NCBI RefSeq assembly: GCF_017377575.1
Contig: NZ_JAFREM010000012.1
Coordinates: 62,001-126,000, forward strand
Reading direction: 5' to 3'
Source: Candidatus Enterococcus moelleringii
GTDB taxonomy: Bacteria > Bacillota > Bacilli > Lactobacillales > Enterococcaceae
DNA: 64,000 nucleotides
Under the pieces are notes generated by a model. It was given only the letters and a program-made list of their open reading frames with translations, made no database searches and was not told the DNA's origin. How positions within the stretch are numbered: the first letter of the stretch is position 1; every line of letters starts with the position of its first letter. Shown here in pieces: positions 53,683 through 62,171 of this stretch. The position numbers were made by a program, and so were the translations under genes.

Positions 53683-54453
53683 ATGAATTCAGAAGCCAGA
53701 AGAGAATATATCATTAATCAGTTGGAAGAAAATCATACGGTAAAAATTCTAGAGCTTAGCCAGCAGCTGAAGGTTACCCGCGAAACCATCAGAAAAGACC
53801 TCTATTTCCTTGAGAAGAAAGGGATTATCAAGAAGGTTCACGGAGGCGCGGTGCTAGAAATCTCCAACCAAGAGACTGATTACGAAAAACGCAAAAACGA
53901 ATTTCACGATGAAAAGGCGATTATCGCCAAGAAAGCTGCTGCTTATATTGAAGAAGGGGATACAGTTTATCTTGATTATGGCACAACAACCTTGGCATTA
54001 GCCAAAGAAATTGCCAAAATGAAAAATTTGACGGTGGTGACTAACACGATTCCAATTGTTAATCTGCTGCTGAAGAACAAGAGCATCAATTTGATAATGC
54101 CTGGAGGAATTGTACGCAACAACGAATCTTCCTTATATGGACCGTTTGCTTCCAACAATATCAAAGAAATCTATGTATCGATCGGTTTCTTTGGCTGCAG
54201 CGGCATTGACGCAGAACGAGGGATTACTTCCCATCATACCGGAGAAAACCTGGTTTCTAAGGAGATGATTGAGCACAGCCAAACCACGATTGTGCTGGCT
54301 GATCACAGCAAATTCGGCACGGTAGCGCTGAATCGTACAGCAACCATCGATCAACTAGACATCGTGATCACCGATCGAGCGAGAAATAAAGACGAGCTTC
54401 AGCAATTCACCCAACACGGGGTAGAACTGATTGACGGCTCAAAAGAAGAGTAA
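53683..54453 (+). CDS. DeoR/GlpR-family transcriptional regulator (first paralogue)
   Basis: 256 residues; start at 53683 after AAAGGAGAATTGG. N-terminal DeoR helix-turn-helix (HTVKILELSQQLKVTRETIR with KKVHGGAV) and the sugar-phosphate-binding DeoR C domain (YLDYGTTTLALAKEIAKMKN, VTNTIPIVNLLL, GFFGCSGID). It is a close paralogue of the 55019 gene. Both flank an orphan EIIB and precede the galactitol operon, so galactitol- or tagatose-phosphate is the likely effector. TTTGCAAA overlaps its own leader, suggesting autoregulation. Confidence 0.9.
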   Translation: MNSEARREYIINQLEENHTVKILELSQQLKVTRETIRKDLYFLEKKGIIKKVHGGAVLEISNQETDYEKRKNEFHDEKAIIAKKAAAYIEEGDTVYLDYGTTTLALAKEIAKMKNLTVVTNTIPIVNLLLKNKSINLIMPGGIVRNNESSLYGPFASNNIKEIYVSIGFFGCSGIDAERGITSHHTGENLVSKEMIEHSQTTIVLADHSKFGTVALNRTATIDQLDIVITDRARNKDELQQFTQHGVELIDGSKEE

Positions 54454-54457
54454 TGCT

Positions 54458-54495
54458 AACTGGCATGCAGTGATCTGCATGTCAGTTTTTTTTGG
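54458..54495 (+). terminator. Terminator of first DeoR gene
   Basis: AACTGGCATGCAG-TGAT-CTGCATGTCAGTT with T8. Confidence 0.85.
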
Positions 54496-54498
54496 TTC

Positions 54499-54577
54499 TT
54501 TTGCATTTAGTTTGCATAAAGCAAAATAAATGGTTGCAAAAGCAAAATTATATGCTATTATAATGGTAACGATTACA
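54499..54577 (+). promoter_or_regulatory. DeoR-type operator repeats, promoter and cre of orphan EIIB gene
   Basis: Half-sites TTTGC/GCAAA are repeated: TTTGCATAAAGCAAA (54511-54525) and TTGCAAAAGCAAAA (54534-54547). A promoter TTGCAA, 16 bases, TATTAT (54556-54561) lies within. A cre-like TGGTAACGATTACA (54564-54577, one mismatch) follows. The same arrangement occurs before the galactitol operon at 56903. Confidence 0.7.
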
Positions 54578-54608
54578 AAAAATGCAAACAGAAGAAAGAG
54601 GGATTTAG

Positions 54609-54887
54609 ATGAAAAAGGTTATTGTAGCATGTGGCGGAGCAGTAGCAACTTCAACAGTGGCGGCCAACAAGATTCGTGAATTAGCAAAAAAAGAAGGCAT
54701 TCCGGTAGAAGTCTCCCAATGTCGAGTGAATGAATTGGAATCGAAAAAGGATCAAGTGGATTTGATTGTCACCACCGCCAAAGTCAAAAAAGATTATGGA
54801 GTTCCAGTGATCCACGGAGTAGCTTTTATCTCAGGTGTGAATATCGCAGCTACCGAAGAAAAAATCCTTGATGTGTTGAAGAAATAG
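54609..54887 (+). CDS. Orphan galactitol-type PTS EIIB component
   Basis: 92 residues. The P-loop VACGGAVATST carries the phosphorylated Cys8, as in GatB. It differs from the operon copy at 57505 in only two residues (Ser/Thr and Gln/Asn), although the DNA has many silent changes. It is transcribed alone from its own promoter with cre and ends in a terminator, without EIIA or EIIC. It could supply extra EIIB or act as a regulatory phosphate carrier for DeoR or other proteins; this is inference. Confidence 0.9.
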   Translation: MKKVIVACGGAVATSTVAANKIRELAKKEGIPVEVSQCRVNELESKKDQVDLIVTTAKVKKDYGVPVIHGVAFISGVNIAATEEKILDVLKK

Positions 54888-54898
54888 CTTAATAACGG

Positions 54899-54935
54899 GC
54901 GCCAATCATTTCTTTTTGGTTGGCGCACTTTTTGG
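54899..54935 (+). terminator. Terminator of orphan EIIB gene
   Basis: GCGCCAATC and GGTTGGCGC (one G-T) followed by CACTTTTT. Confidence 0.75.
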
Positions 54936-55018
54936 ACGAATCATACGCTTTCGTTTGATTGCAGCTTATTAGTGAAAAAGTTAACGGATTTACCAGATAA
55001 AACTAATGGAGGGATGAC

Positions 55019-55783
55019 ATGAACTCAACCCAACGGAAAGAATACATTCTTGATTCCCTGGATACCAAGCATTCAGTCAGAATCAATGAACTAAGCAAAA
55101 ATTTGAAGGTCACTCGCGAGACAATTCGACGAGATTTAAATACGCTGGAAGAAGCCGGCATGATAAAAAAGGTTCACGGCGGGGCGATTCTCGACAATCA
55201 AACCGGTGAGACCGACTACGAAAAACGCAAAATTGAGCGTTGGCATGCCAAGGAGAAAATTGCCAAGATAGCAGCTGGCTATATCGAAGAAGGGGATAGT
55301 GTTTATTTGGACTATGGCACGACCACTTTGGCTTTAGCTAAGGAAATTTGCCACATGAAAAATATTACGGTGGTGACCAACACCATTCCGATTATCAATA
55401 CGCTGTTAAAAAACGAAGCGATTGATATCATCATCCCTGGTGGCCTGCTGCGCAGCAACGAATCCTCTTTGTTTGGGCAATTTGCCTTAAACAATATGCA
55501 AGAAATTTTTGTCAATCTTGGCTTTTTCGGCTGCAGCGGCATTGAAAGCAAAGCAGGAGTAACCAGCCATCATATGGGGGAAGTCCAGGTTTCCAAGCAA
55601 ATGATTCAGCAATGCCAAAGCAATATCGTACTGGCGGATCAAACCAAATTTGGCAATATGGCCTTTAATCGGACGGCTGCTTTAGAGGAGATCGACATCG
55701 TGATCACGGATATATTACTGGAGGACGCTAAAGAATACGAAGCCCTAGCTGAACACGGGGTAGAATTGGTTTCAGCCGAATGA
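55019..55783 (+). CDS. DeoR/GlpR-family transcriptional regulator (second paralogue)
   Basis: 254 residues, ATG after TGGAGGGATGAC. Same domains as the 53683 protein: HTH (SVRINELSKNLKVTRETIRR, MIKKVHGGAI) and effector domain (YLDYGTTTLALAKEICHMKN, NTIPIINTLL, GFFGCSGIES). The two share most of the effector pocket. Convergent with the PfkB gene, separated by a bidirectional terminator. Likely regulates the divergent kinase and PTS operons at 56.8-57.0 kb through TTTGC/GCAAA sites. Confidence 0.9.
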   Translation: MNSTQRKEYILDSLDTKHSVRINELSKNLKVTRETIRRDLNTLEEAGMIKKVHGGAILDNQTGETDYEKRKIERWHAKEKIAKIAAGYIEEGDSVYLDYGTTTLALAKEICHMKNITVVTNTIPIINTLLKNEAIDIIIPGGLLRSNESSLFGQFALNNMQEIFVNLGFFGCSGIESKAGVTSHHMGEVQVSKQMIQQCQSNIVLADQTKFGNMAFNRTAALEEIDIVITDILLEDAKEYEALAEHGVELVSAE

Positions 55784-55823
55784 AAAAGCAACTAGTCGCG
55801 TCAACTGACTAGTTGCTTTTTTT
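55783..55823. terminator. Bidirectional terminator
   Basis: AAAAAGCAACTAGTC and GACTAGTTGCTTTTTTT, perfect 15-bp stem. Confidence 0.88.
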
Positions 55824-55828
55824 GAGGT

Positions 55829-56764
55829 CTAATAAATTTTCACTTCCAGGGAAGCGTAAATCTCGTCGATGTCACTTTGCTTCAATTCAGGAAACCAGCT
55901 TAGCACATTGGCCGTGGAATAACTGATAGCCTTTTTTAGTGTGGTCACTGGATCACTTTGCAACGCAATATACTTCACTAAACCGCCTAAAAAGAAATCG
56001 CCACAGGCAATCGGATTTTTGGCGGCGACTTTTTGTGCCTTTACATAGACGATGTCCTCATTTATTTTGGCAATGATGCCTTTCGCACCTAAAGTAATAA
56101 TGAAAACGGGAATGTCGGCAACCGCCTCCGACTTCAGCAGCTCCCCATAAGATTCCACACACTCCAGTTCAACATCTGGAAAAAGATCCAAAATTTCTTC
56201 GTCATTAATCTTAATCGCATATGGTCTGGCTTCAAATGCATGAACCAAGGCCTCGCCGCTGGTATCCACGAACACCTTCACTTCTTCGTTGCGAAACTCT
56301 TCTACCAACTTGGCGATGTAATCTGCAGGCATGCCTTTCATCAAAGACCCGCTGAAGACCACATAATCCCCAGGGGCAATGGCTGCTTTAAGCTGCTGGG
56401 TAAAATCTGCTAATAATTCCTGGTTCAAATCAAAGCTGTTTTCGTAAATAGGAAAGGTCAAATTATTCTGAGTATCCATGATAATGTTGCACACACGGGT
56501 ATTAGTAGCCACTTCAGTTAACTTCAAGGTAGTTTTGTTGGCATTTGCCAACTCTTCCAAAAGCGCTCCGTTCCGACCGCCGGCGATGGTATGGACACAA
56601 AAATCAACCGTTGGTGCTTCAAAAGCCATTGCATAGGCGACGTTAAAGCTTTTTCCGCCAGCAAATTCCCTGACTTCATAGGGACGATTAGGTTTTCCTT
56701 CTATAAAACCGTCGATCAAAAGTGTGCGGTCAATTGCGGGGTTGGGACAAATTAAATGAATCAT
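55829..56764 (-). CDS. PfkB-family sugar kinase, probably tagatose-6-phosphate kinase
   Basis: 311 residues; ATG 56764 has AAGGAG 9 bases upstream (TTG 56773 overlaps that site). Motifs: NPAIDRTLLIDGF, REFAGGKSFNVAYA and the PfkB signature region with catalytic Asp in NPIACGDFFLGG (Cys replaces the usual Gly/Ala before GD). Members phosphorylate fructose-1-P or tagatose-6-P. The neighbouring galactitol dehydrogenase and tagatose-bisphosphate aldolase make tagatose-6-phosphate to tagatose-1,6-bisphosphate the best reading (LacC-like). Divergent from the PTS operon. Confidence 0.85.
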   Translation of the reverse strand: MIHLICPNPAIDRTLLIDGFIEGKPNRPYEVREFAGGKSFNVAYAMAFEAPTVDFCVHTIAGGRNGALLEELANANKTTLKLTEVATNTRVCNIIMDTQNNLTFPIYENSFDLNQELLADFTQQLKAAIAPGDYVVFSGSLMKGMPADYIAKLVEEFRNEEVKVFVDTSGEALVHAFEARPYAIKINDEEILDLFPDVELECVESYGELLKSEAVADIPVFIITLGAKGIIAKINEDIVYVKAQKVAAKNPIACGDFFLGGLVKYIALQSDPVTTLKKAISYSTANVLSWFPELKQSDIDEIYASLEVKIY

Positions 56765-57038
56765 AGTTTGCAACTCCTTCTCTTTTTTGTCAATAGTAGC
56801 ACCTTTGCCAATTTAAAGCAATGTAAACTAGCTATCAAAGCGGATTTAATTGGCTTTATTGGAGAATAAAAAGATTTTTGCCAATAAATGCAAACAAAAG
56901 TATTGCAAAAGCAAAATATTGTGCTATTATGGTGATAACGATTACAACAGAAACAGACTTATCGGCCGATAAACCAGTTGTTATCAAAAATAAGCAAACA
57001 AATTGCAAACTGTCGCAAACAATCTAAGGAGGAAGAAA
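56765..57038. promoter_or_regulatory. Divergent promoters, operators and cre of galactitol locus
   Basis: Rightward: TTGCAA (56903-56908), 16 bases, TATTAT (56925-56930), embedded in TTGCAAAAGCAAAAT. A perfect cre TGATAACGATTACA lies at 56933-56946. Leftward: TTGCTT, 17 bases, TACTAT (56793-56821 on the minus strand). TTTGCC..AAAGCAA near 56804-56821 is a further TTTGC/GCAAA pair. AAGGAGGAAGAAA precedes the ATG at 57039. Confidence 0.75.
56933..56946 (+). promoter_or_regulatory. cre site (CcpA) of galactitol operon
   Basis: TGATAACGATTACA fits TGWNANCGNTNWCA at every position and overlaps the expected transcription start. Confidence 0.8.
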
Positions 57039-57485
57039 ATGATTACGAAGGATTTCTTGTATTGTCATTACACGGCTAAAGACAAAGAGGACTTATTTGA
57101 TCGCTTAACTGCCGATTTAATGACAAAGGATATCGTAAATGAAGGGTTCGCTCAGGCATTAAAAGATCGGGAGGCTGAATTTCCCACGGGACTACCAGTT
57201 CCTCATGGCGTAGCAATTCCCCATACTGATGGCTCCCTAGTCAATTCAGATCAGCTAGTGTTTGTTACTTTAACTGATCCGATCACGTTTAACGAAATGG
57301 GCGGTGACGATGAAGACACCATCAGCGTAAAGGTTGTTGTGATGCTGGCAGTCAAGGATGGCAAGAAGCATTTGACGGTTTTGCAAAATTTAATCGAGTC
57401 CATTCAAAAAGAAGGCTTCGTTGATCAGCTGGTGGCAGCTAACAATGAAGAAGAAATAATGACAACAGTACAGGCGTTCTTATAA
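57039..57485 (+). CDS. gatA: PTS EIIA component, galactitol/fructose type
   Basis: 148 residues; start at 57039 after AAGGAGGAAGAAA. EIIA type 2 domain with phosphorylated His in HGVAIPHTDG (H62) and the usual FPTGLPVPHG lead. It passes phosphate from HPr to the EIIB encoded 19 bases downstream. First gene of the operon. Confidence 0.9.
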   Translation: MITKDFLYCHYTAKDKEDLFDRLTADLMTKDIVNEGFAQALKDREAEFPTGLPVPHGVAIPHTDGSLVNSDQLVFVTLTDPITFNEMGGDDEDTISVKVVVMLAVKDGKKHLTVLQNLIESIQKEGFVDQLVAANNEEEIMTTVQAFL

Positions 57486-57504
57486 AAGAAGGGAAAGATA
57501 AAAG

Positions 57505-57783
57505 ATGAAAAAAGTAATTGTAGCATGTGGCGGAGCCGTAGCAACTTCAACAGTAGCAGCGAATAAGATTCGTGAGCTGGCTAAAAAAGAGGGTATTCCA
57601 GTGGAAGTAACTCAGTGTCGAGTGAATGAATTGGAATCGAAAAAAGATAATGTGGATTTAATTGTAACCACTGCCAAAGTCAAAAAGGATTACGGCGTAC
57701 CGGTCATTCACGGGGTAGCCTTCATTTCCGGCGTGAATATCGCCGCCACCGAAGAAAAAATCTTGGATGTACTAAAAAAATAG
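57505..57783 (+). CDS. gatB: PTS EIIB component, galactitol type
   Basis: 92 residues, phosphorylated Cys8 in VACGGAVATST. Nearly identical to the orphan copy at 54609. ATG after AGAAGGGAAAGATAAAAG. Takes phosphate from EIIA and gives it to the sugar during transport by EIIC. Confidence 0.93.
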   Translation: MKKVIVACGGAVATSTVAANKIRELAKKEGIPVEVTQCRVNELESKKDNVDLIVTTAKVKKDYGVPVIHGVAFISGVNIAATEEKILDVLKK

Positions 57784-57801
57784 TCTTGGAGGGAATTAAT
57801 C

Positions 57802-59193
57802 ATGGGAGTTATTCAATATATTGTTGATCTGGGCGCTAGCGTAATGCTGCCAATCGTGATTTTAATTTTAGGTTTGGTTTTAGGGCAAGGCATCGGCAAG
57901 TCGCTAAGAGCGGGGATTACTATTGGGATTGGTTTTGTTGGGATTAACTTGGTCATCAGCCTGCTGACGGAGAACTTAGGGGCCGCAGCTGAAGCAATGG
58001 CCGAGAACTTTAACTTAGGTCTGAACGTAGTTGATCTTGGCTGGCCCGGTACTTCACCAATGGCTTGGGCATCTGACCTTGGTCTAATCGCAATTCCAGT
58101 GGCAATCGGGGTGAACATCGTGATGCTGGTATTGAAAATGACGCGAGTCGTCAACGTGGATATTTGGAACATTTGGCACATGGCCTTTACTGGCGCAATT
58201 GTACAAACTGCAACTGGCAGTTTTTATATGGGTATTTTAGGTGTCGTGGTACATGCCATTCTGGCTTACAAGCTGGGAGATATGTTTGGTTCAGTAACTG
58301 ATGAGTATTTTGGTTTGGAAGGTATTTCAATTCCTCACGGCTCTTCGGCTTACATGGGGATTTTCGCTTCACCGATTGATGATTTAATTGAAAAGATTCC
58401 TGGCGTGAACAAAATCAACATCACCTCAGACAAAATTGAGCAACGTCTAGGAGTCTTAGGTCAACCAACCATCGTGGGGGCATTCTTAGGCTTAGTGATT
58501 GGTCTGTTAGCCGGCTACGAAATTGGAGATTCTTTACAACTAGCGATTCAAATGGCAGCTGTTATGGTCTTAATGCCAATGGTAGTTAAGCTGATTATGG
58601 AAGGCTTGATCCCGATTTCCGAAGCTGCTCGCAATTTATTAGACAAACACTTTAAAGGCAGCGAACTGCGCATCGGTTTGGACCCAGCCTTGCTTTTAGG
58701 GGACGCACAAGTAATTGCGGCCAGCTTGATCTTTGTTCCATTAACTATTTTGATCGCAGTAATTGTTCCTGGTAACCAAGTATTGCCATTTGGTGACTTG
58801 GCAACTATCGGCTTCTTCATCGCAATGGCCGTTGGGGTGCACAAAGGCAATCTGTTCCGCACGTTGATTTCCGGTTCTGTGATTATGTTTATCACCATCT
58901 GGATTTCCAACCAAATGATTACTCTGCAAACTATGCTAGGGCAAAACGTTGGTTTAGTTGGCGCAGGCGAACGGGTTTCTTCACTGGACCAAGCCGGCAG
59001 CCCGATCACTTACTTGTTGGCAAACGGCTTGACCTTTGAAATGGGCATGGGCTTCTTCATCATCCTAGCCTTGTATATTGCAGCTTTTGTTTACACCTTT
59101 ATTAAATACAAACGCAACACCTTATATGTAGAAACGGAAGAACTTGAAGGGGATGAATTAGGTGAAGGCATTAGTCGTAACCAAGAAGCATAA
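57802..59193 (+). CDS. gatC: PTS EIIC component, galactitol permease
   Basis: 463 residues with about ten to twelve membrane segments. Typical text: LVLGQGIGKSLRAGITIGIG, NLVISLLTENLGAAAEAM and the GxPG-like core DLGWPGTSPMAWAS, as in GatC. It imports galactitol as galactitol-1-phosphate with EIIA and EIIB. ATG after TTGGAGGGAATTAATC. Its end overlaps the dehydrogenase gene by 32 bases. Confidence 0.93.
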   Translation: MGVIQYIVDLGASVMLPIVILILGLVLGQGIGKSLRAGITIGIGFVGINLVISLLTENLGAAAEAMAENFNLGLNVVDLGWPGTSPMAWASDLGLIAIPVAIGVNIVMLVLKMTRVVNVDIWNIWHMAFTGAIVQTATGSFYMGILGVVVHAILAYKLGDMFGSVTDEYFGLEGISIPHGSSAYMGIFASPIDDLIEKIPGVNKINITSDKIEQRLGVLGQPTIVGAFLGLVIGLLAGYEIGDSLQLAIQMAAVMVLMPMVVKLIMEGLIPISEAARNLLDKHFKGSELRIGLDPALLLGDAQVIAASLIFVPLTILIAVIVPGNQVLPFGDLATIGFFIAMAVGVHKGNLFRTLISGSVIMFITIWISNQMITLQTMLGQNVGLVGAGERVSSLDQAGSPITYLLANGLTFEMGMGFFIILALYIAAFVYTFIKYKRNTLYVETEELEGDELGEGISRNQEA

Positions 59194-60205
59194 ACTGGAG
59201 CTGCAGGAAATTGAAAAACCAACCGTCGCAGCAGAAAAAGTTTTAATTAGAGTTGCCTATTGCGGTATTTGTGGATCGGACTTGCCTCGCTACTTTGATG
59301 GCGGCGTTCATTCCTTCCCCCAGGTGCTGGGACATGAATTTTCCGGCGTTGTGGAAGAAGTCGGCGAAAACGTCTCTAACATTCAAGTCGGGGATAAAGT
59401 TGCTGTTGCGCCCTTGGTTCCTTGCGGCAAATGCGAAAATTGCCAAAAAGGTGAACCGGCGATGTGTACCAGCTACAGCTTCATCGGCTCTCGTGAACAA
59501 GGAGCGATGGCGGAATATGTAGCCGTTCCGGAAAAAAATTGCGTCAAGGTTCCAGACACCCTATCCTTGAAGGAAGCCGCAATGGTAGAGCCATTAACGG
59601 TGGCGATCCATGGAATCGAGCGGATCAACATTTCGGCTGGGGCGGATGTCTTAGTTTTAGGAGCCGGCACGATTGGCTTATTGACAGTCTTGTCTCTACG
59701 AGCGATCGGTGTTGGCAAAATTACCGTGGTGGACCTAAATGACAAAAAACTAGAAGTAGCAAAAACAATTGGCGCTGATGAAGTCGTCAATCCAGCAAAG
59801 CAAACGTTGGCAGACTACTATCAAAACAATCCGTTGCCGGAAGCCGTGATCGAAACCGCCGGCAGCTCGATTACTCAAAAACAAGCGATTGAGTTTGTCG
59901 CTAAACGAGGAAAAGTTGTTTATGTAGGCACCAGCACCAAAGATGTAGTGCTTGATCCAGAAACCTTTGAAAAAATTCTACGAGGCGAACTGGAAGTTAC
60001 CGGCTCTTGGATGTCCTATTCAGCACCTTTCCCTGGCTACGAGTGGGAAACTGGCCTGCGTTACATGTCAACCGGACAGGTGGATGTCAAGCCGCTGATT
60101 ACTGGACTGTACAAGCTGGAAGATTTGGACGCACCTTTTGACAAAATGGTGGAGCCAAACTCTACCGCGATCAAATTACTATATGCCATTAATGAGGAGA
60201 ATTAA
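59162..60205 (+). CDS. gatD: Zinc-dependent galactitol-1-phosphate 5-dehydrogenase
   Basis: 347 residues, GTG start after GAAGGGGATGAATTA. Medium-chain dehydrogenase: catalytic zinc ligands C37 (YCGICGSD) and H58/E59 (LGHEFSG). Structural zinc Cys are in PCGKCENCQKGEPAMC (88, 91, 94, 102). The NAD-binding motif is VLGAGTIGLL. It oxidises galactitol-1-phosphate to tagatose-6-phosphate. The operon context (EIIABC upstream, tagatose-bisphosphate aldolase downstream) supports this over sorbitol dehydrogenase. Confidence 0.9.
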   Translation: MKALVVTKKHKLELQEIEKPTVAAEKVLIRVAYCGICGSDLPRYFDGGVHSFPQVLGHEFSGVVEEVGENVSNIQVGDKVAVAPLVPCGKCENCQKGEPAMCTSYSFIGSREQGAMAEYVAVPEKNCVKVPDTLSLKEAAMVEPLTVAIHGIERINISAGADVLVLGAGTIGLLTVLSLRAIGVGKITVVDLNDKKLEVAKTIGADEVVNPAKQTLADYYQNNPLPEAVIETAGSSITQKQAIEFVAKRGKVVYVGTSTKDVVLDPETFEKILRGELEVTGSWMSYSAPFPGYEWETGLRYMSTGQVDVKPLITGLYKLEDLDAPFDKMVEPNSTAIKLLYAINEEN

Positions 60206-60208
60206 TTG

Positions 60209-61216
60209 ATGAAAACTATCACTGACAAACAGTACGCAGCTTTAAAAAATACTAGTAATGCAGACGGCGTGATCGGGGCCTTAGCCATTGATCAACGGGG
60301 CGCGTTGAAAAAAATGATCGCCAAACACAAGGAGGAGGCAGTTGATCAAGATATTATCGACTTCAAAAAAATCGTTTCTGAAGAGCTGACACCTTATGCT
60401 ACCTCCATCTTATTGGACCCAGAATATGGTTTGCCCGCAGCCGATGCTCGTGCCGAAAGTGCTGGCTTGCTGCTGGCCTACGAAAAAACTGGCTACGATG
60501 CCTCAACTCCAGGACGTTTGCCGGATTCATTAAATGTATGGTCGGTGAAACGCTTGAAGGAAGCCGGCGCCGATGCCTGCAAGTTCCTACTATATTATGA
60601 TGTAGACGAAGCAGACGAAATCAACGACCAAAAGAAAGCTTATATGGAACGCATCGGTTCTGAATGTGTCACTGAAGAGATTCCTTTCTTCTTGGAATTA
60701 GTTTCTTATGACGCCAACATCAGCGATGCAGCTTCGAAAGAGTACGCGAAAGTGAAGCCTCACAAAGTCAATGATATGATGAAGGAATTCTCTGACCCTC
60801 GCTACAACGTGGACGTGTTGAAAGTAGAAGTACCCGTGAACATGAAGTTTGTCGAAGGCTTTGGCGATGAAGTAGTTTACACGAAAGACGAAGCGGCGCA
60901 ATTATTCGCGGAACAAAGCGCAGCCACCGATTTGCCATTCATCTTCTTAAGTGCCGGAGTAAGCGCAGAACTATTCCAAGAAACTTTACGCTTTGCCAAA
61001 GAAGCCGGTTCAACCTTCAACGGTGTGTTGTGTGGCCGAGCTACCTGGGCTAATGGCGTAGAACCGTTTATCACCCAAGGCGAAGAAGCGGCGCGGGAAT
61101 GGTTGCGAACTGAAGGACGTAAAAATATCGACGAACTAAATGCCGTATTGAAGGAAACCGCCTCTACTTGGCAGGATAAAATTCAAGGACCGCAAAAAGT
61201 AGCTCGTTTTTCATAA
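60209..61216 (+). CDS. lacD: Tagatose-1,6-bisphosphate aldolase (LacD type, class I)
   Basis: 335 residues; ATG 60209 follows GAGGAGAATTAATTG (TTG 60206 also possible). LacD text: [30 protein letters not shown], the Schiff-base Lys in [12 protein letters not shown] and [14 protein letters not shown]. It splits tagatose-1,6-bisphosphate to DHAP and glyceraldehyde-3-phosphate, the last step before glycolysis. Ends in a strong terminator. Confidence 0.95.
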   Translation: MKTITDKQYAALKNTSNADGVIGALAIDQRGALKKMIAKHKEEAVDQDIIDFKKIVSEELTPYATSILLDPEYGLPAADARAESAGLLLAYEKTGYDASTPGRLPDSLNVWSVKRLKEAGADACKFLLYYDVDEADEINDQKKAYMERIGSECVTEEIPFFLELVSYDANISDAASKEYAKVKPHKVNDMMKEFSDPRYNVDVLKVEVPVNMKFVEGFGDEVVYTKDEAAQLFAEQSAATDLPFIFLSAGVSAELFQETLRFAKEAGSTFNGVLCGRATWANGVEPFITQGEEAAREWLRTEGRKNIDELNAVLKETASTWQDKIQGPQKVARFS

Positions 61217-61221
61217 TAGCT

Positions 61222-61254
61222 AAGAAGGTAGATCTTCTCTACCTTCTTTTTTTA
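61222..61254 (+). terminator. Terminator after lacD
   Basis: AAGAAGGTAGA and TCTACCTTCTT with T7. The next gene starts 18 bases later, so read-through is possible. Confidence 0.85.
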
Positions 61255-61271
61255 GAAAGGAAGGAAAACAA

Positions 61272-62171
61272 ATGACTCACTATATGATCGAAAATGACGA
61301 ACTCCAGGTGAAAATTTTGGCAAAGGGTGCCGAGCTGACCAGTATTCAAGCTAAATCTGACAACACCGAATTTTTATGGCAGTCTGATCCCGCCTATTGG
61401 AGCCGACACGCCCCAATTTTATTCCCAATTGTCGGCAAGCTGAAAAATGATTCCTACTATTATAAAGGACAACGCTACGACATGACTCAGCACGGCTTTG
61501 CTCGAGATATGGACTTTTACGTGGTAGAGCAGCAGGCTGCCAAAATTCGTTTAGTACTGGATTACTCCCAGGAAACCTTGCGGAAATATCCCTTCAAGTT
61601 TCGTTTGGAAGTTGAGTACAGCTTGCAGAACAACCAGCTGTTGACTCGTTACGTGGTGACTAATTTATCAGATGAGAAAGAGATGCTGTTTTCTGTCGGA
61701 GCGCACCCAGGGTTTAAGGTTCCTTTGGATGATGAGACCACTTTTGAGGATTATCGCTTGGAGCTGCTGCCGGAAACGAGTCGGACCTTTATTCCGGTGA
61801 CGGGGGAAGTATTACTGCAAACCGATCAAGCAGAGAAGGCAGCTCAATCTAGCTTTCCTTTAACTCGGGAATTATTTAAGGATGGCGTGCTGGTATTTGA
61901 AACCCCGGGAAAAACTCAAATCGTCTTAAAATCGGACAGAACCGATAAAGCCATTATCATGGATTACCAAACACTGCCTTATTTAGGCATTTGGTCGACT
62001 TATCCAGCCGATGCGCCATTTGTCTGTCTAGAACCTTGGAACGGCGTGGCCGATATCTTTGATGCCAGCGGACAATTATCGGAAAAATTGGGAGTCAATC
62101 AGTTGGAGCCACAGGGACAATTTGCTACCGAGTATACGACTACCTTCATTAATGGAGTACGCGATGAATAA
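61272..62171 (+). CDS. Aldose 1-epimerase family protein (LacX-like)
   Basis: 299 residues, ATG after AGAAAGGAAGGAAAACAA. Galactose-mutarotase fold: YMIENDELQVKILAKGAEL, LFPIVGKLKNDSYYY, QHGFARDMDF (catalytic His), VGAHPGFKVPL and a late Glu in CLEPWNG. It interconverts anomers of sugars or sugar phosphates; LacX homologues accompany tagatose pathways in lactococci. Overlaps the next gene by 8 bases. Confidence 0.9.
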   Translation: MTHYMIENDELQVKILAKGAELTSIQAKSDNTEFLWQSDPAYWSRHAPILFPIVGKLKNDSYYYKGQRYDMTQHGFARDMDFYVVEQQAAKIRLVLDYSQETLRKYPFKFRLEVEYSLQNNQLLTRYVVTNLSDEKEMLFSVGAHPGFKVPLDDETTFEDYRLELLPETSRTFIPVTGEVLLQTDQAEKAAQSSFPLTRELFKDGVLVFETPGKTQIVLKSDRTDKAIIMDYQTLPYLGIWSTYPADAPFVCLEPWNGVADIFDASGQLSEKLGVNQLEPQGQFATEYTTTFINGVRDE

